A stretch of DNA of 64,000 nucleotides from Tribonema minus. Taxonomy: Eukaryota; Sar; Xanthophyceae; Tribonematales; Tribonemataceae. The stretch covers positions 186,001 through 250,000 of the forward strand of contig JAFCMP010000017.1 of the NCBI GenBank assembly GCA_017506865.1, given 5' to 3'. Position 1 is the first letter of the stretch. Each line of letters begins with the position of its first letter. Positions 35,001 to 45,728 of this stretch are shown here, piece by piece. The translations under genes were made by a program, and so were the position numbers. A model generated the notes under the pieces. It did no database searches. It was not told the origin of the DNA and saw only the letters and a program-made list of their open reading frames with translations.

Positions 35001-35450
35001 GCCGCGTTCTGGGCGCTGCTGACGGACGTGCTCGCGGTGCGCGTGTTCGCGCTGCCGCCATGCGACGCCGCTGCGAAGCTGCGCCTGTTCTGGGAGGAGG
35101 AGAGCGAGGTGATCGCCTTCAACAAGGGCAGATCGCTCTTCTTCAACATAGACTACTGGAACAGGCAGCACGCGCTAAAGAGCGGTGGCGGCGGCAGCGG
35201 CGGCAGTTGTGGAGGCAGCGGCGGCAGCAGCGGCGGCGAAGGCGGCGGCGGTGGCGGCAGCGACAGCGCGTGCGATGCCGCCATGGACCGCATCAACTTC
35301 TGGTTCGTCACATTCTGCCATGAGCTGGCGCACAATGTCTCCGCGGGCCACGACAAGGCGCACGAGGCGGCCATGGAGGTCGTGCTGCAGAGCCACATGC
35401 GCAGGCTTTTTCAAGTCATGGCTCAGGAAGGGGGGGACGAGTGTGCGTGA
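32073..35450 (+). CDS. GHKL/HSP90-like ATPase with C-terminal HELAHN metalloprotease-like motif
   Basis: The tentative model is exon 1 at 32073-32311 with a GC donor (CAG|GCAAGC), a small exon at 32535-32571, and a main exon 32939-35450. Exon 1 carries ELTQNWFD, resembling a Bergerat-fold N-box (Glu and Asn). The main exon has NYGTQLPADVLVLG, where the G1 Asp is apparently Asn, then the G2-like GAFGEGMK. These suggest ATP binding. Near the C terminus, EVIAFNKGRSLFFN and TFCHELAHNVSAGHDKAHE give HExxH with a third His six residues on, as in WLM/Wss1-type and DUF3684-type ends. The reading frame switches between about 34500 and 34715, in Gly/Ser/Ala-coding repeats; either an indel or a short intron explains it. 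The stop is at 35450. Function is unknown; a chaperone-like or DNA/protein-quality role is a guess. Total length would be about 930 residues. Confidence 0.6.
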
Positions 35451-36944
35451 GAGCACAATGGGTGCGCAGTCGGTTGAAAGTGCGCCCATGTGCAGAGCGC
35501 AGCGCCGGGGATGGCGCAGGTGCCCGGAAGGGGAGGAACGGAGGTTGCGCGTACCTGATGTGCACACAGTGCCGGCGTGTAAACGCGTGTCATGTGTGTC
35601 TCAGGGACGTGTATGTGTGTGAGTGAGATCGGCCTTGGTCTGAGTGAGGAGTCGTGGGTGATGCCTCTAGAGTTCCGGGTGTGCAAGTTGTTGGCGGCCT
35701 AGCTGACACGAGCACGCATTGTCGGCCGTGCGTGACGCTTTCGGCCACATGTGATCACAGATTGGCAGAAAATTTAATGTAGTATTTGGTGGTAAACAAT
35801 CATAGCTAATCACAAGTTGCAGATCGTTTTGTCCTGCTCAAGTAATAAGAAGCTTGGAATCAAATGTGCTTCAGTTTTGCTGCCTCGATGCTTGTGCCAT
35901 CCCATCAATGCAGGCATGCAGACACATGGGCATTACAGCATAGTTCGAAGTACGACTTGACAAAACAAGGCTGGCACTGTGCCCAATGTACACATCACAA
36001 TGTGCCCTGCTACATATTCAGAGCGTTCCATGAAGCAGGCACTGCTATTGCGGCCTGGGGCGCGTGCACCTGGGTTGTGAATATGACTATACATCTGTAG
36101 CTTGCTTCACATTCATGGTTCTCACCCTTAGAACCAGTTGATCAAAGTGGAGAGTAGTTGCCTCTTCACCTGGCGCAAGACTGAGGCCCCCCCATCCCGT
36201 GCACTAGGCTGTACAGGTAGGCTAAGTGGACAACAACAGTGCAGAGATGTCTGACATGTCTGAACTGCGTTCTCTGTCTCTCATTCTGCTGCGACCAACA
36301 GTCGCCTTGCGCACAATCAATTCAATCACACATGTAGACATCTACACATCATCACACGCCGACCGCTTTGCAGCGGCATTGCCCACAGAATTCATGAACT
36401 CATTTCAAAGGCACCCCCCCCCCAAAGCAACAGCAAACAACTTCAAAAGAATGGGCACGTGCTTGGGCGGGGGGGGGGGGGGGGGGGGGGTCACAGTCAG
36501 GTTTAGAGCTGCTGAAGGGCGCAATGTACGTACATACTGCGCTGCAATGCGTCAGTGCTCCGCGCCGTGGCACAGCGCGCGCGCCACAATCCAGTGCGCG
36601 CCCAGGTGTCGTCGATGCAACGAATCTCGAGCGCCGTACAGGACATTGAGATGCGACTCGTGTCGCCGATGATGCAAGGCATCGCGCGTGTGTGGCGTCG
36701 TGCGCACACCGCCATGCAAGCATGCCGAGCGCCACACGCGCGCTGGCATCTTCGCGTCTACGACCAAACCCTCAGTCAGCGCACCCTCAGCGGCAGAGCG
36801 CCCGTACAGCCCCTGGGTGTGGCGTCATACGCACGCCGCGAGGCAACGCACGTCGAGCGCCATACTACCACTATGTAGTGCAGGCACTGATGTCTTCGCG
36901 TCTACGACCGACCCCTGTGCGCACCCTCGCTTGCAGAGCGACCA
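35451..36944. other. Intergenic: GHKL ATPase 3' flank to presenilin 3' end
   Basis: About 1.5 kb between converging genes. A poly-G run lies at 36468-36490. At 36740-36944 there is a tandem duplication (period about 144 bp) with CTTCGCGTCTACGACC repeated at 36750 and 36894, the second copy reaching the presenilin stop. No gene or RNA is supported. Confidence 0.5.
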
Positions 36945-39900
36945 TCACACGTAGAGCCCCTGACTGCCCAGGTGCACCAGCGCCGGCTGCATGGCGAAGC
37001 GCGTGACAAAGTAGGTCGCGACGCCCAGCGCGATGCTGATGGGCAGCGCCGGCAGCGCGGCCTTGTGCAGGCTCAGCAGCACCAGCGTCGCCATGAGGCC
37101 GCACAGGACGGCGCACAGGCATGACACGAACGCCGTGAAGCCTGCGCCGCAGAGCAGGCAGGAGACAATGGGTACCTTGTTGTCATGTACAAGCACAGGA
37201 CGGCGCACAGGCACGAGACGAATGCCGTAAAGCCTGCGCCGCAGAGCAGTCGGGAGACAATAATTACGTCATTGCCCAGTATTTGAAATGACTGAGTGCG
37301 GTTTGTGTGCAATTTGCAACAGTGACACGAGACGAACGTCGTGAAGCCTGCGCTGCGGAACGGGCGGGAGATGCGGCGCGCGTCACTGTCACGTACGACA
37401 CGGCGCACAGGCACGACAAGCCTGCGCCGCAGGAAAGGCGGGAGATGGGGCGCGCGTCATTATCATGTACAAGCACAGCACGGCGCACAGGCACGCGACG
37501 AAATGCCGTGAAGCCTGCACCGCAGAGCAGGCGCGAGGCAGCGCATACTTGAAGTACGTCATTGCCAACTTCATGACCGGGTGGCTGCAGCCGTTCATGC
37601 ACAATGAGGTTGCGCCAACATTTGTCACGCAAACCGTTCCACAGTGCAATCTCTCTGCAATAGGCAGCATTGGCATGAGTCGAACGCCTTAAAGCCGCAG
37701 GAAAAAGAGACAGGCAGTGCTCACAAGTCCGATGGCGAGAAATTGTTCTGGCGCCCAACGGCGGCTTCTGGAGGAATGCTGTGGAGTGACCTGGCAGCGT
37801 TCCATACGCCACCAAGCAAAAGCCTTGTGACGCCTGTAATGAGGCTCTGTGGCGCAATGTGACCTCTTGCATCAGAGGTACGGCACCTCATGCACAGTTC
37901 ACGCAAGTAGACAAAGAAGCGAACTCCATGCTCGTCAACGGAGCGGGTCAGATCGAAACGTGCGGAGTGCGCGTGCAGAACATGTGACGACCCTACTCAG
38001 GTGCTTCGAGGTCTGTGTGGCACACTTGTTGACATCCCCCTGATCAGGTATGTACTTACACATGCACTTCAAGTATCTAACCCTTGTTGGCAGTCGATGA
38101 CTGAACACAATGTTTCAACCTGATGCATGCGCACAGCATTCGCCGCATGGACAAGACAAAGAACACTGGAGCACTCACTGTAAAGGCCCGCCTTAGACAC
38201 AAGGACGGAGTAGAAGACAAAGTCCCCAAGGCCCAGCTGCACGATGAGAAGACAACAAATGCAAGAAGCGATTAGCTAGATTATTGGTGACTGTCCCAAG
38301 AAGCCACAATGAAACATGGACATGGCTGATCAGTAAGCTATACACTCTGTCTGCGGCCATAACAACCACAATTACAATCAAGTTGGTAATACGTTCGCTA
38401 ATGTGCGGCCGTATAAGATGATAACACACATACCATATTCCCTCAGGACTCATATATCCGGCAGCACTCGATCATGACAGAATGTGGAATGGGTAATCCT
38501 TTTTTCAACCCTAGCTCGCTGTACAGATAATGCCGAGAGCTGGCTTGCATGTAATCGAGCATGTGCCGGATCAGGCAATAGAGGTGCGCGCGCGCCACCG
38601 GCATGAGAGCAATAGCGGCAGCTCTACGCCCCACCCTGCCCCCTTGACCCTGCTCCTAGCCCTATTTTTGACCCCCCCAAGCGCGCGCGACAGCACAGAG
38701 ACGCAGCTGTCGGCGCAAAATGACATGCGCGTATGCGATACAGTGCGCGCTTCAATGCACGGCCACAGACTCGCAGATACTGTCAGGCAGCAGCGCTCCA
38801 CGCATCACAGCGGCGCCACGTGCGCGCTTGACGTGCAACGCGACGCGACGCACTAGCCCTCAGCGCCGTGCAGCAGCGCTCCACACCCGCAACAAGCCCG
38901 CACAGGCATCTCCACTCACACGGAGCACGCCGCAGCCGTACAAGCCTGCACAGGCTGGTTGGCTCTGTTTGCCTGAAGCGATCCGTTCCGCCGCTCTACA
39001 GATAGCGTAGCATACAGCCATGTATATGCTCCACGCGCACAAAGCACCCACAGCCGCACCTTGATGTTCCGTTCTTCTTCCTCGTGCGCATGCCCCCCCT
39101 CCCTCCCAGCGCCTGCCCCCCCACTCTCCCTGCGATGCGCATCGCCGCCGGTGCCGCCCCCTGAGTCTCCGCCTTGTCGCGGTGCCTCCGCCGCCCCCTC
39201 TTCGTTGAGCATCAGCACCACTGCCGACGCCATGAGCCCCACGCCTGACAGCGATGCAGGCAGCACATTATCAGTGCTCAGCAGGATATGGCACGGCTCA
39301 GTGACTGTCTTTCTGTGCTCAGTGCTCAGCAATGCCTCATCAGTGCTCAGTAGGATATGACACGGCTCAGCGACTGTCTTTCTGTGCTCAGTGCTCAGCA
39401 ATACCTCGTCAGTGCTCAGTAGGATATGGCACGGCGCAGCAGATGCTGGCTGCGCTGAGTGCTCGTGAAGACGTCTCAGTGCTTTGGCAGGTGTGGGGTC
39501 GCTCGGTACCAGAAAATTGTAGCATGGCTCAGCACCAGCTGCGCCACCGCCCTGCGTGATGCCGCTGTTTGCCGGCGCGCGCGCGCGCTGCAGCAGTTTG
39601 AGCAGCCGCTGGAGAGGCAGCAGCGCTCAGCAGCAGCGCTCAGCGCGCGGGTGCCTGCTCGCATCACCAACCCCAGCAGGCTGCAATGGTTGCTCAACAG
39701 GCTGGACTGGATGCGCACCGCGCTCTAAACCGACAAGCTGCTACAGCGCTCAGGAACCTGGCCACAACAAGCTCCTCTTTCACGCCCAACAACGTCATCA
39801 TTGACGCGGCGCTCGCTGGCCTGCATCATGATCACGTAGACCTCCTCCCCTTAAGCTTCAGGGTAGGGTTAGGGTCAGGGTCGGGGTTTGTATGGACCCC

Positions 39901-42900
39901 CCTCGCAAGCTGTCACGGTTGACAAGGCAGCAATCCCGATGTCGCCTCCCAGAAAGCCCGCAAACACCTCTGGGCGCGACACGCAACACTTCAACACTGC
40001 AACTTCAAAACATCAACTTAATCACTCGCGCCGCACCTGGCCCCACGTCGTAGTCTTGGGGGTCTTCGCTGGCGAGACGTGCCCCTGCGGATGACGCTCC
40101 CCTTGTTGAAGTTGCCTGCGACGCTGCGGCCGCCGCCGCCGCCCTCGCCGCCACCGGCCGCGGCAGCTCCGCTTCGTACAGCAGTCCCGGCATGGGCTCG
40201 TTGTACTCCTGCCGGGCCGCCGACGCAAAGAGGGTGAGCGCTGTGCGAGTTGAAGTTGAATCGCATCCGATAACGCGATCGTTTCATAGTGTAGAGAAAG
40301 GGCGGCATGCAGCGTCACCGCTGGTTACGAAACTAGTGCCAAGTTGAAGATACCAGCGCTGTGAAGTTACCGCCACAGATTGCAGCGCGCCGCGAGGCAC
40401 AGCAGTGGCAGTGAGCGTAAAGGTTAGGTTTAGGTTGAGGATGAGGCTCCAATGACTGCAGGTCCGAGCGTTGACATAGCAGTCACCTGAGTTGCCTCAG
40501 GGCAGGTGTCTCAGGGCAGAAACGCGTTGTATTATGTATGCACTCCATGATTTGTCAGTGTTGATGCCTTCAGCCTGGGCTGGGTGCAGCACGAAAATGC
40601 ATCTCTTCATCCTGACCTAGGCGGAGCCGGGTTCCGCCGCACCTACACCTTGCAAAAAAACTGCGCTGTATTGGCAAGGGAGTTCACAGCCACTGTGAGG
40701 GAGGCACGGGTGGATACACTGTCAGTCCATCAGATCCTACGCTCCTACACATTGCAGAAAACGGAGTATCACCATCGTCTGCATCAATTCAAGAAGTGCC
40801 TCGCCTTCTCTGCACACAAGACCTACGCTTAATCCCCTGAGCATCTCCATCACCTGCATGAGGTTGACGAAAACGCTCCTTGAGGGGGCCGCGGGCGGAC
40901 AGCACCGCACGTACATGCCTTGACATGCTGAGTAATGATATGATAACCTGCATGAGGTTGACCAGGGCCTTGAGGGGGGCGCATCGGTACAGCACTGGTG
41001 CACGAGTACTAATGCAAACGAATCAGAAGATCGTAGAGCTCTAGGTGACAAGGTGTGGTTGGCCGCAAATGCCTTCCACCAATAACCGTGGTCGCCGCTG
41101 CTGCGGCAATTGGCCCCTAGTCACCCAGTGCCACCATATCCACAGCAGTCAAAAGACTTCTGCGTGCAAGCTTCTTAGCATTCGAGGCATGGGTGTTCAG
41201 TATGGAAAGGTCTCACGTGTTCAGTAGGCCAGCTCCACTTTTATCATCACCTGCATAAGGTTGACAAGGGCCTTGAGGGGGCCGCAGGGGGACAGCACGG
41301 CACAGAGGTCGTACATGGCCAGGACGACCAGCAGTGCCCAGCCCGTCCACTCATCAAAGCGGCTCAGCTGCCACGCCATGATCACGCTGGTCGCCACCTG
41401 TCGTGATAGAGGATAGAACTATGACTCATGAGTGTCAAAACTTACATCAGGTGAATACAACAGGGACAGTGAGGATTAGTACTATGTGTGTCAAAAGTAG
41501 TACCAGGTGAATAGGGATAGTATTTTGACGCCGATAGTGTATGATGTTCGGCTTTGCATGTGGAAGAGGCGAACCATATCGGGCGGAAGGTGTCGGCCAG
41601 AACATAATTATTAAGGACTGTACATGCATCGTACGATCACCTCTGGGTTTGGCCTACAGCGCGCACAGATCTGTGGCATTCGTCGTACACGCTTCTGCTG
41701 TAATATACCTGTTCAGCGTAGCGGGTGAATGACGTGCATCAAAGGATGGGGCCGACCAGTGTCGGTGAGAGGCTTGCCACTGGTGCGATGTTGCACAAAT
41801 ACCTGTCGTGACTATAAGGTATATATAGGTTTTCAGCTGTTTGTGTGCGAGGGGTGTGTCAGGCAACTATTGGCCAGAGCCTAGGTACCTGGCACGTGAT
41901 GACGACTCTCCTTTTATTTTATTTAAGTGTTGATGAATGACCTGTGAGCTGATTTGCGAATTGGGGGGCATCCATGAAAGCAGCGATTGATGCGACACCA
42001 GTCAAAGTGTCGGTGCTGGCATGCGGTCACATGATGTGTCTGCAACAGACATGCGGGCTGCAATGTTGATGCGCCAATGTCAAACAAACGCTTGACATTT
42101 ACTCTCAAATTAAGCAGGGTCCATGTGCCTTGACCTCTTTTGTGAGCCACGACGAACCGCAGCAGTTGATGCTGTTCTGCATTGGAGCAAAGTGCAGCAT
42201 TACGTGTGGAAACAGAAGAGCAGCTAGTGACAGTGCTCAATGAGTTGAACATTGATTCAAAACTTCAAATGTGACGCACCACAACTCACCAGGTATGCCT
42301 GTGTGACCACAGTCGGCAGCCCCTTCTGGTAGAAGATGGCAATCACCCCCACCGCCGCAAAGTTCCACAGACACATTATGAACGTGAACATGTCCATGGG
42401 TATTTGCCACATGTCCAAAGCCTGCACACAAGGTGTGGCGCGCAGCAAGGCATGCAAAGCGCGCGTGTCACGAGTCCCGAAAGAGCAGCACATCTGCCGA
42501 AAGCCAAGCAGATCCAAACATGATGCCGCTTGCATAGCCAACCGCCAAGCATATCCAAACTTGATGCCGCATCTACACGAGGAGCAATACTCTGGCATCC
42601 TGATGCGTGAGCTTATCGATGCTCGGTGTCCACAGGCAGGCTGCAATAATTATCTGTCCTCTTCCCTAGATGGTTGGCAAGCCACAGATAATGCCATCAT
42701 TGAGATCCACACAAGCGCAAGAAGGAAGGTGCCAACAGGTCAGCGGGCTACCGCTTAGCCCGGCGAACGCGAACAGCGAGGCGCAGTTCGCCATACACAC
42801 CGATGCGGCTTGCAAACGTATCCTTCCTTGATAGCATGCATGTCTCAAAGCACTGGTGAGTGTAGGAGTCTGACACTGCAGCTTTCAAAGGCTGAACTCA

Positions 42901-45176
42901 GCACTGCCGAACGATACTAACTTGCCGCTGAGCGTTGCAGCAGTCCGCGTGTCACAGCAGCGCTCAGCGCGACCGTCATTGCACACCGCGGCACATCACA
43001 TCACACTGACACATCACGACACACGGACAGCCGCTGCCGCCTACAGAGAGCGCGGGGCAGCGCAAGCGCTGCGGCGCCCGCACCAGCTCGGCAGCACTTA
43101 TAATATCACAGGTGACTGTGATGTATGACACGGCAGTCGCGGAAATCTGACCTCCGTGACTGACCAGCAATGCGCCTACTGGGCATGTCTGCGTGCGCAG
43201 TACTGTCACGAGTGTACCTGTTATGCGGATCGTTAACTCGTGGCTGATGGCTGCAGCAGCGGCGACCACGATGGAAGGCACTTGCGGCTCACCACACCTT
43301 GTCACCTAGCGCTCTACGATCTCGTGGTTCATTTCCATGCGGATTGTTGACGCGCAGGCAAGCACTGCTGCGGCGCGCGCGTGCAGCACTGCGGCAGAGC
43401 TCAGCAACGTCAGCGCTCACCGTGAGGAAGACGAGGCCGCCCATGAGGCCGAGCAGCGACACTGAGGACAGCATCATGTAGCCGAGCAGGCAGCGCATGC
43501 AGCGGAACTTGTAGAGCAGCACGATGAGCGTCGTCGCGACCGCGAGCACCGCCACTATCACCAGCGAGTTGACGAGGCTCTTGCCGAGCAGCGCGGAGCT
43601 GGTGTTGCCGCTGTTGTCGCAAACGCGCGGGCGAGCAAGCGAGCGCGCTGTCAGCTCCAGTCGGCAGAGTAATACTGTTTACGCGGCAGGTGATGTGCGT
43701 GGACTTCAAGGTGTCGCTGCCCGCGCGATGGGGCGGCGGTGTCGGCACATGAGCACCGCCGCTGCCGGTGGTACAGGGGACGGGGAGTCAGGAGCGTAGC
43801 AACCACTGCTTGGCAAGGTGCCACGTTCTCCAAATGAGCAGCTCCACCGAGGCAACAGCAGCAGCAGCACGTGCCAATGTGAAAAGCTTAGACAAAGTCA
43901 GCGCTGCAGAGCCTCTTTGAGTCAAAAAGAGTACGGCACGGAAGCTTCCCACGTGGTCCCCCACCGTAGTACTAGCTCCGCTCAAGGGTGCTTAACTTCA
44001 GCGATCGGACGAGAGCTGGTGCTGTCACCATGATATGGCCGTACCCATTTGGTCAAAATCAGTTGACCACGTAGCACTTGACAACAGCATGGTATAATCG
44101 GCATCAGAGCACACACATACAACACATACAATGCCTGGGCCTCTGTGCTTAGTGCTGGCAGTTCAAAGAATGGACTTGTCCCAGACACACCATTGACACC
44201 TGCCTCTGTGCAGAGGTCGCATGCAAGGAGACATTTGTGAGTAATGATTGGTAGAGTCCATCAATGGGGTATGGTTTGCACGTGAAACCACAAGATGAAG
44301 CCAACAGCAGACCTGCTGCCAAACGCGCCGACAGGGCCATCATGAGCGTAATTGCGGCCAATGTGACAGGTTACAGTGCGCCTGCTCAGCAACTTCTTTG
44401 CGAAGCGCTTGGAAGCATAACGCCAAGTGTCAAATGGCCCATGGCTGGCTGGGCGCGGTCTTCCACTACATAAAGGTAGGGGAACCGTGAAGTGTCTGCA
44501 GGCAGCTGCTGTCCATGAAGGTGTGGCTGAGCTGTGCTGCTGCACGACTTCACGACACCGATACACGTGCAGATGGTGGCCCTCAGGAGGCTAGCAGGCT
44601 CGTGAATCCGAAGACAAAATGTCAAGATACAATGTTTCGTCATCACAGCAACTGACGACTCACGTGGTCTGATCCATAGAGTACACCTCGTAAGCGCCCA
44701 TCCCCGATGAGCCCCCCCCTCCGGCATCAATGTAGGCAGTGCACAGCGCTGCCAGAACCATGGTCAGGCAAACAGGCTTGGCCACTGCCATGAAGGAATG
44801 TGCGGCGTATAGTACGTCGTCTACACTCAGCTGCTGCGCACGGCCAAGCCATGTTCAGCGGAGGACAGGTGCACGAGCAGCAGCAGCAAGCCTGATTAGC
44901 AGAAGTGTCCCAATGACATGCTTGTAGGTGATCGACCTGTAACGAATGAGAAACATGTTGCCTTGTCGCTGCATGTCAGGCATCGTCATCTCAAAGCTCT
45001 CCCTCAACTCATGTTTCTTGCAACTTCAATAGCTAGGCATGACCTACCCCAACAGGCTCCTGTGACTGCGGCTGCTCCGCGGTGGCATCGCCATTGTGCA
45101 TGGTTGCAATTGGACGGCCCAGCGGATCAAACTGCGAAGACATCAGCAGCGCCTGCTCCTCTGCTGCTGCTGCCAT
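36945..45176 (-). CDS. PSEN: Presenilin, catalytic subunit of gamma-secretase
   Basis: Eight exons, 45048-45176, 44664-44833, 43421-43610, 42290-42421, 41251-41397, 40026-40208, 38179-38236 and 36945-37141, join in phase to 401 residues. Presenilin is the aspartyl protease of gamma-secretase, cutting membrane proteins within the bilayer. TM1 follows LSVDDVLYAAHSFMAVAKP; TM2 has LVIVAVLAVATTLIVLLYK. The TM6 active site is LAMYDLCAVL (Asp237), the TM7 site LGLGDFVFYSVLV (Asp322), and PALP is at 367-370. The loop holding the autocleavage region begins YNEPMPGLLYEAE and is short. All three signature motifs are intact. Exon 2's acceptor could be 3 bases later (44830); exon 6's donor CGA|GTGATT is weak. 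Introns downstream of exon 5 and upstream of exon 8 carry duplicated exon edges. The gene faces the HAD gene. Confidence 0.93.
37185..37545 (-). repeat. Array of copies of the acceptor edge of presenilin exon 8
   Basis: The genuine edge at 37110-37160 (GTGAAGCCTGCGCCGCAGA on plus) recurs with changes near 37225, 37338, 37415 and 37508, each with CGGCGCACAGGCACGA-like coding sequence and the CCTGCGCCGCAG acceptor or a variant. Some copies also share CATGTACAAGCACAG. Spacing is about 75-115 bp. None is joined to the downstream exon body. Confidence 0.85.
39860..39893 (+). repeat. TTAGGG-type telomeric tract in a presenilin intron
   Basis: GGGTAGGGTTAGGGTCAGGG, the G-rich strand on plus, lies inside the intron between exons 6 and 7 of the minus-strand gene. 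Confidence 0.75.
40845..41000 (-). repeat. Two copies of the donor edge of presenilin exon 5
   Basis: The genuine edge at 41245-41300 (CACCTGCATAAGGTTGACAA on plus) recurs near 40850 and 40949 as CACCTGCATGAGGTTGACGA and AACCTGCATGAGGTTGACCA, each followed by a GCCTTGAGGGGG(C/G)-type coding edge. Translated on the minus strand the copies read LVNLMQ-like, matching the end of exon 5. A third, weaker echo is near 40780. Confidence 0.85.
41030..41117. repeat. Dispersed inverted copy, partner at 43244-43325
   Basis: GTGACAAGGTGTGGTTGGCC at 41044 and surrounding sequence to CGGTGGTCGCCGCTGCTGC is the reverse complement of 43244-43325, both in presenilin introns 2.1 kb apart. The ~85-bp match has several differences. 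Confidence 0.7.
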
Positions 45177-45728
45177 GCCTGAATCTGCCTACGAGCACGC
45201 AATGAAGTCCGTGAGCTCTCCAGCCCCCATTACTGAGACAGCCGTAAGATCATCGTCACAATCGACTACTAGTTGAGCACTACAGGTGCACCTCGTCAAC
45301 GCTGCCAACTGCAAGTTCAGACTTCAACAACCGTTTCACTCAGAGTCACCGAGCGAGTAGGAACTAGACATTCTCTCAGAAAATTTGCAACTCGTGTGCC
45401 CTCAGAACGCATCGTGGTCAGCGTGCACAACCAGCTTCACTCAAGAGCCACACTCTCCCGCCACATCAACTTACATCGACCCTTTTAGCTTTCGTCAACA
45501 GGTGAGAAATCTCATATCTTTCGGCAAGTGTCTCTGAACCCTGGCTCACCTGGTCTGTATCAGGCGCCTGCTCTGCTGATGTGCAATCTGCGAGGCCGCT
45601 GCTCCTCTGAGGCCTTCATGGTCGGTGCACATGCAATCGTGATTTGATCATGGCAGGGAGCTGCGCGTCAAGTCATTTGTCTTAGCGCTCTTCGTTGTTG
45701 ACCTTCTCGACCCCGTGCGACAGCAATC
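45177..45728. promoter_or_regulatory. Head-to-head interval, presenilin / HAD hydrolase
   Basis: 552 bases between divergent start codons. ACTTCAACAACCG lies near 45315. No coding signature is seen. Promoter role is inferred from position. Confidence 0.45.

Noticed and set aside
32900-35149. 749-codon antisense frame opposite the GHKL ATPase
   Set aside because: Caused by GC-rich third positions of the plus-strand gene; no domain is seen.
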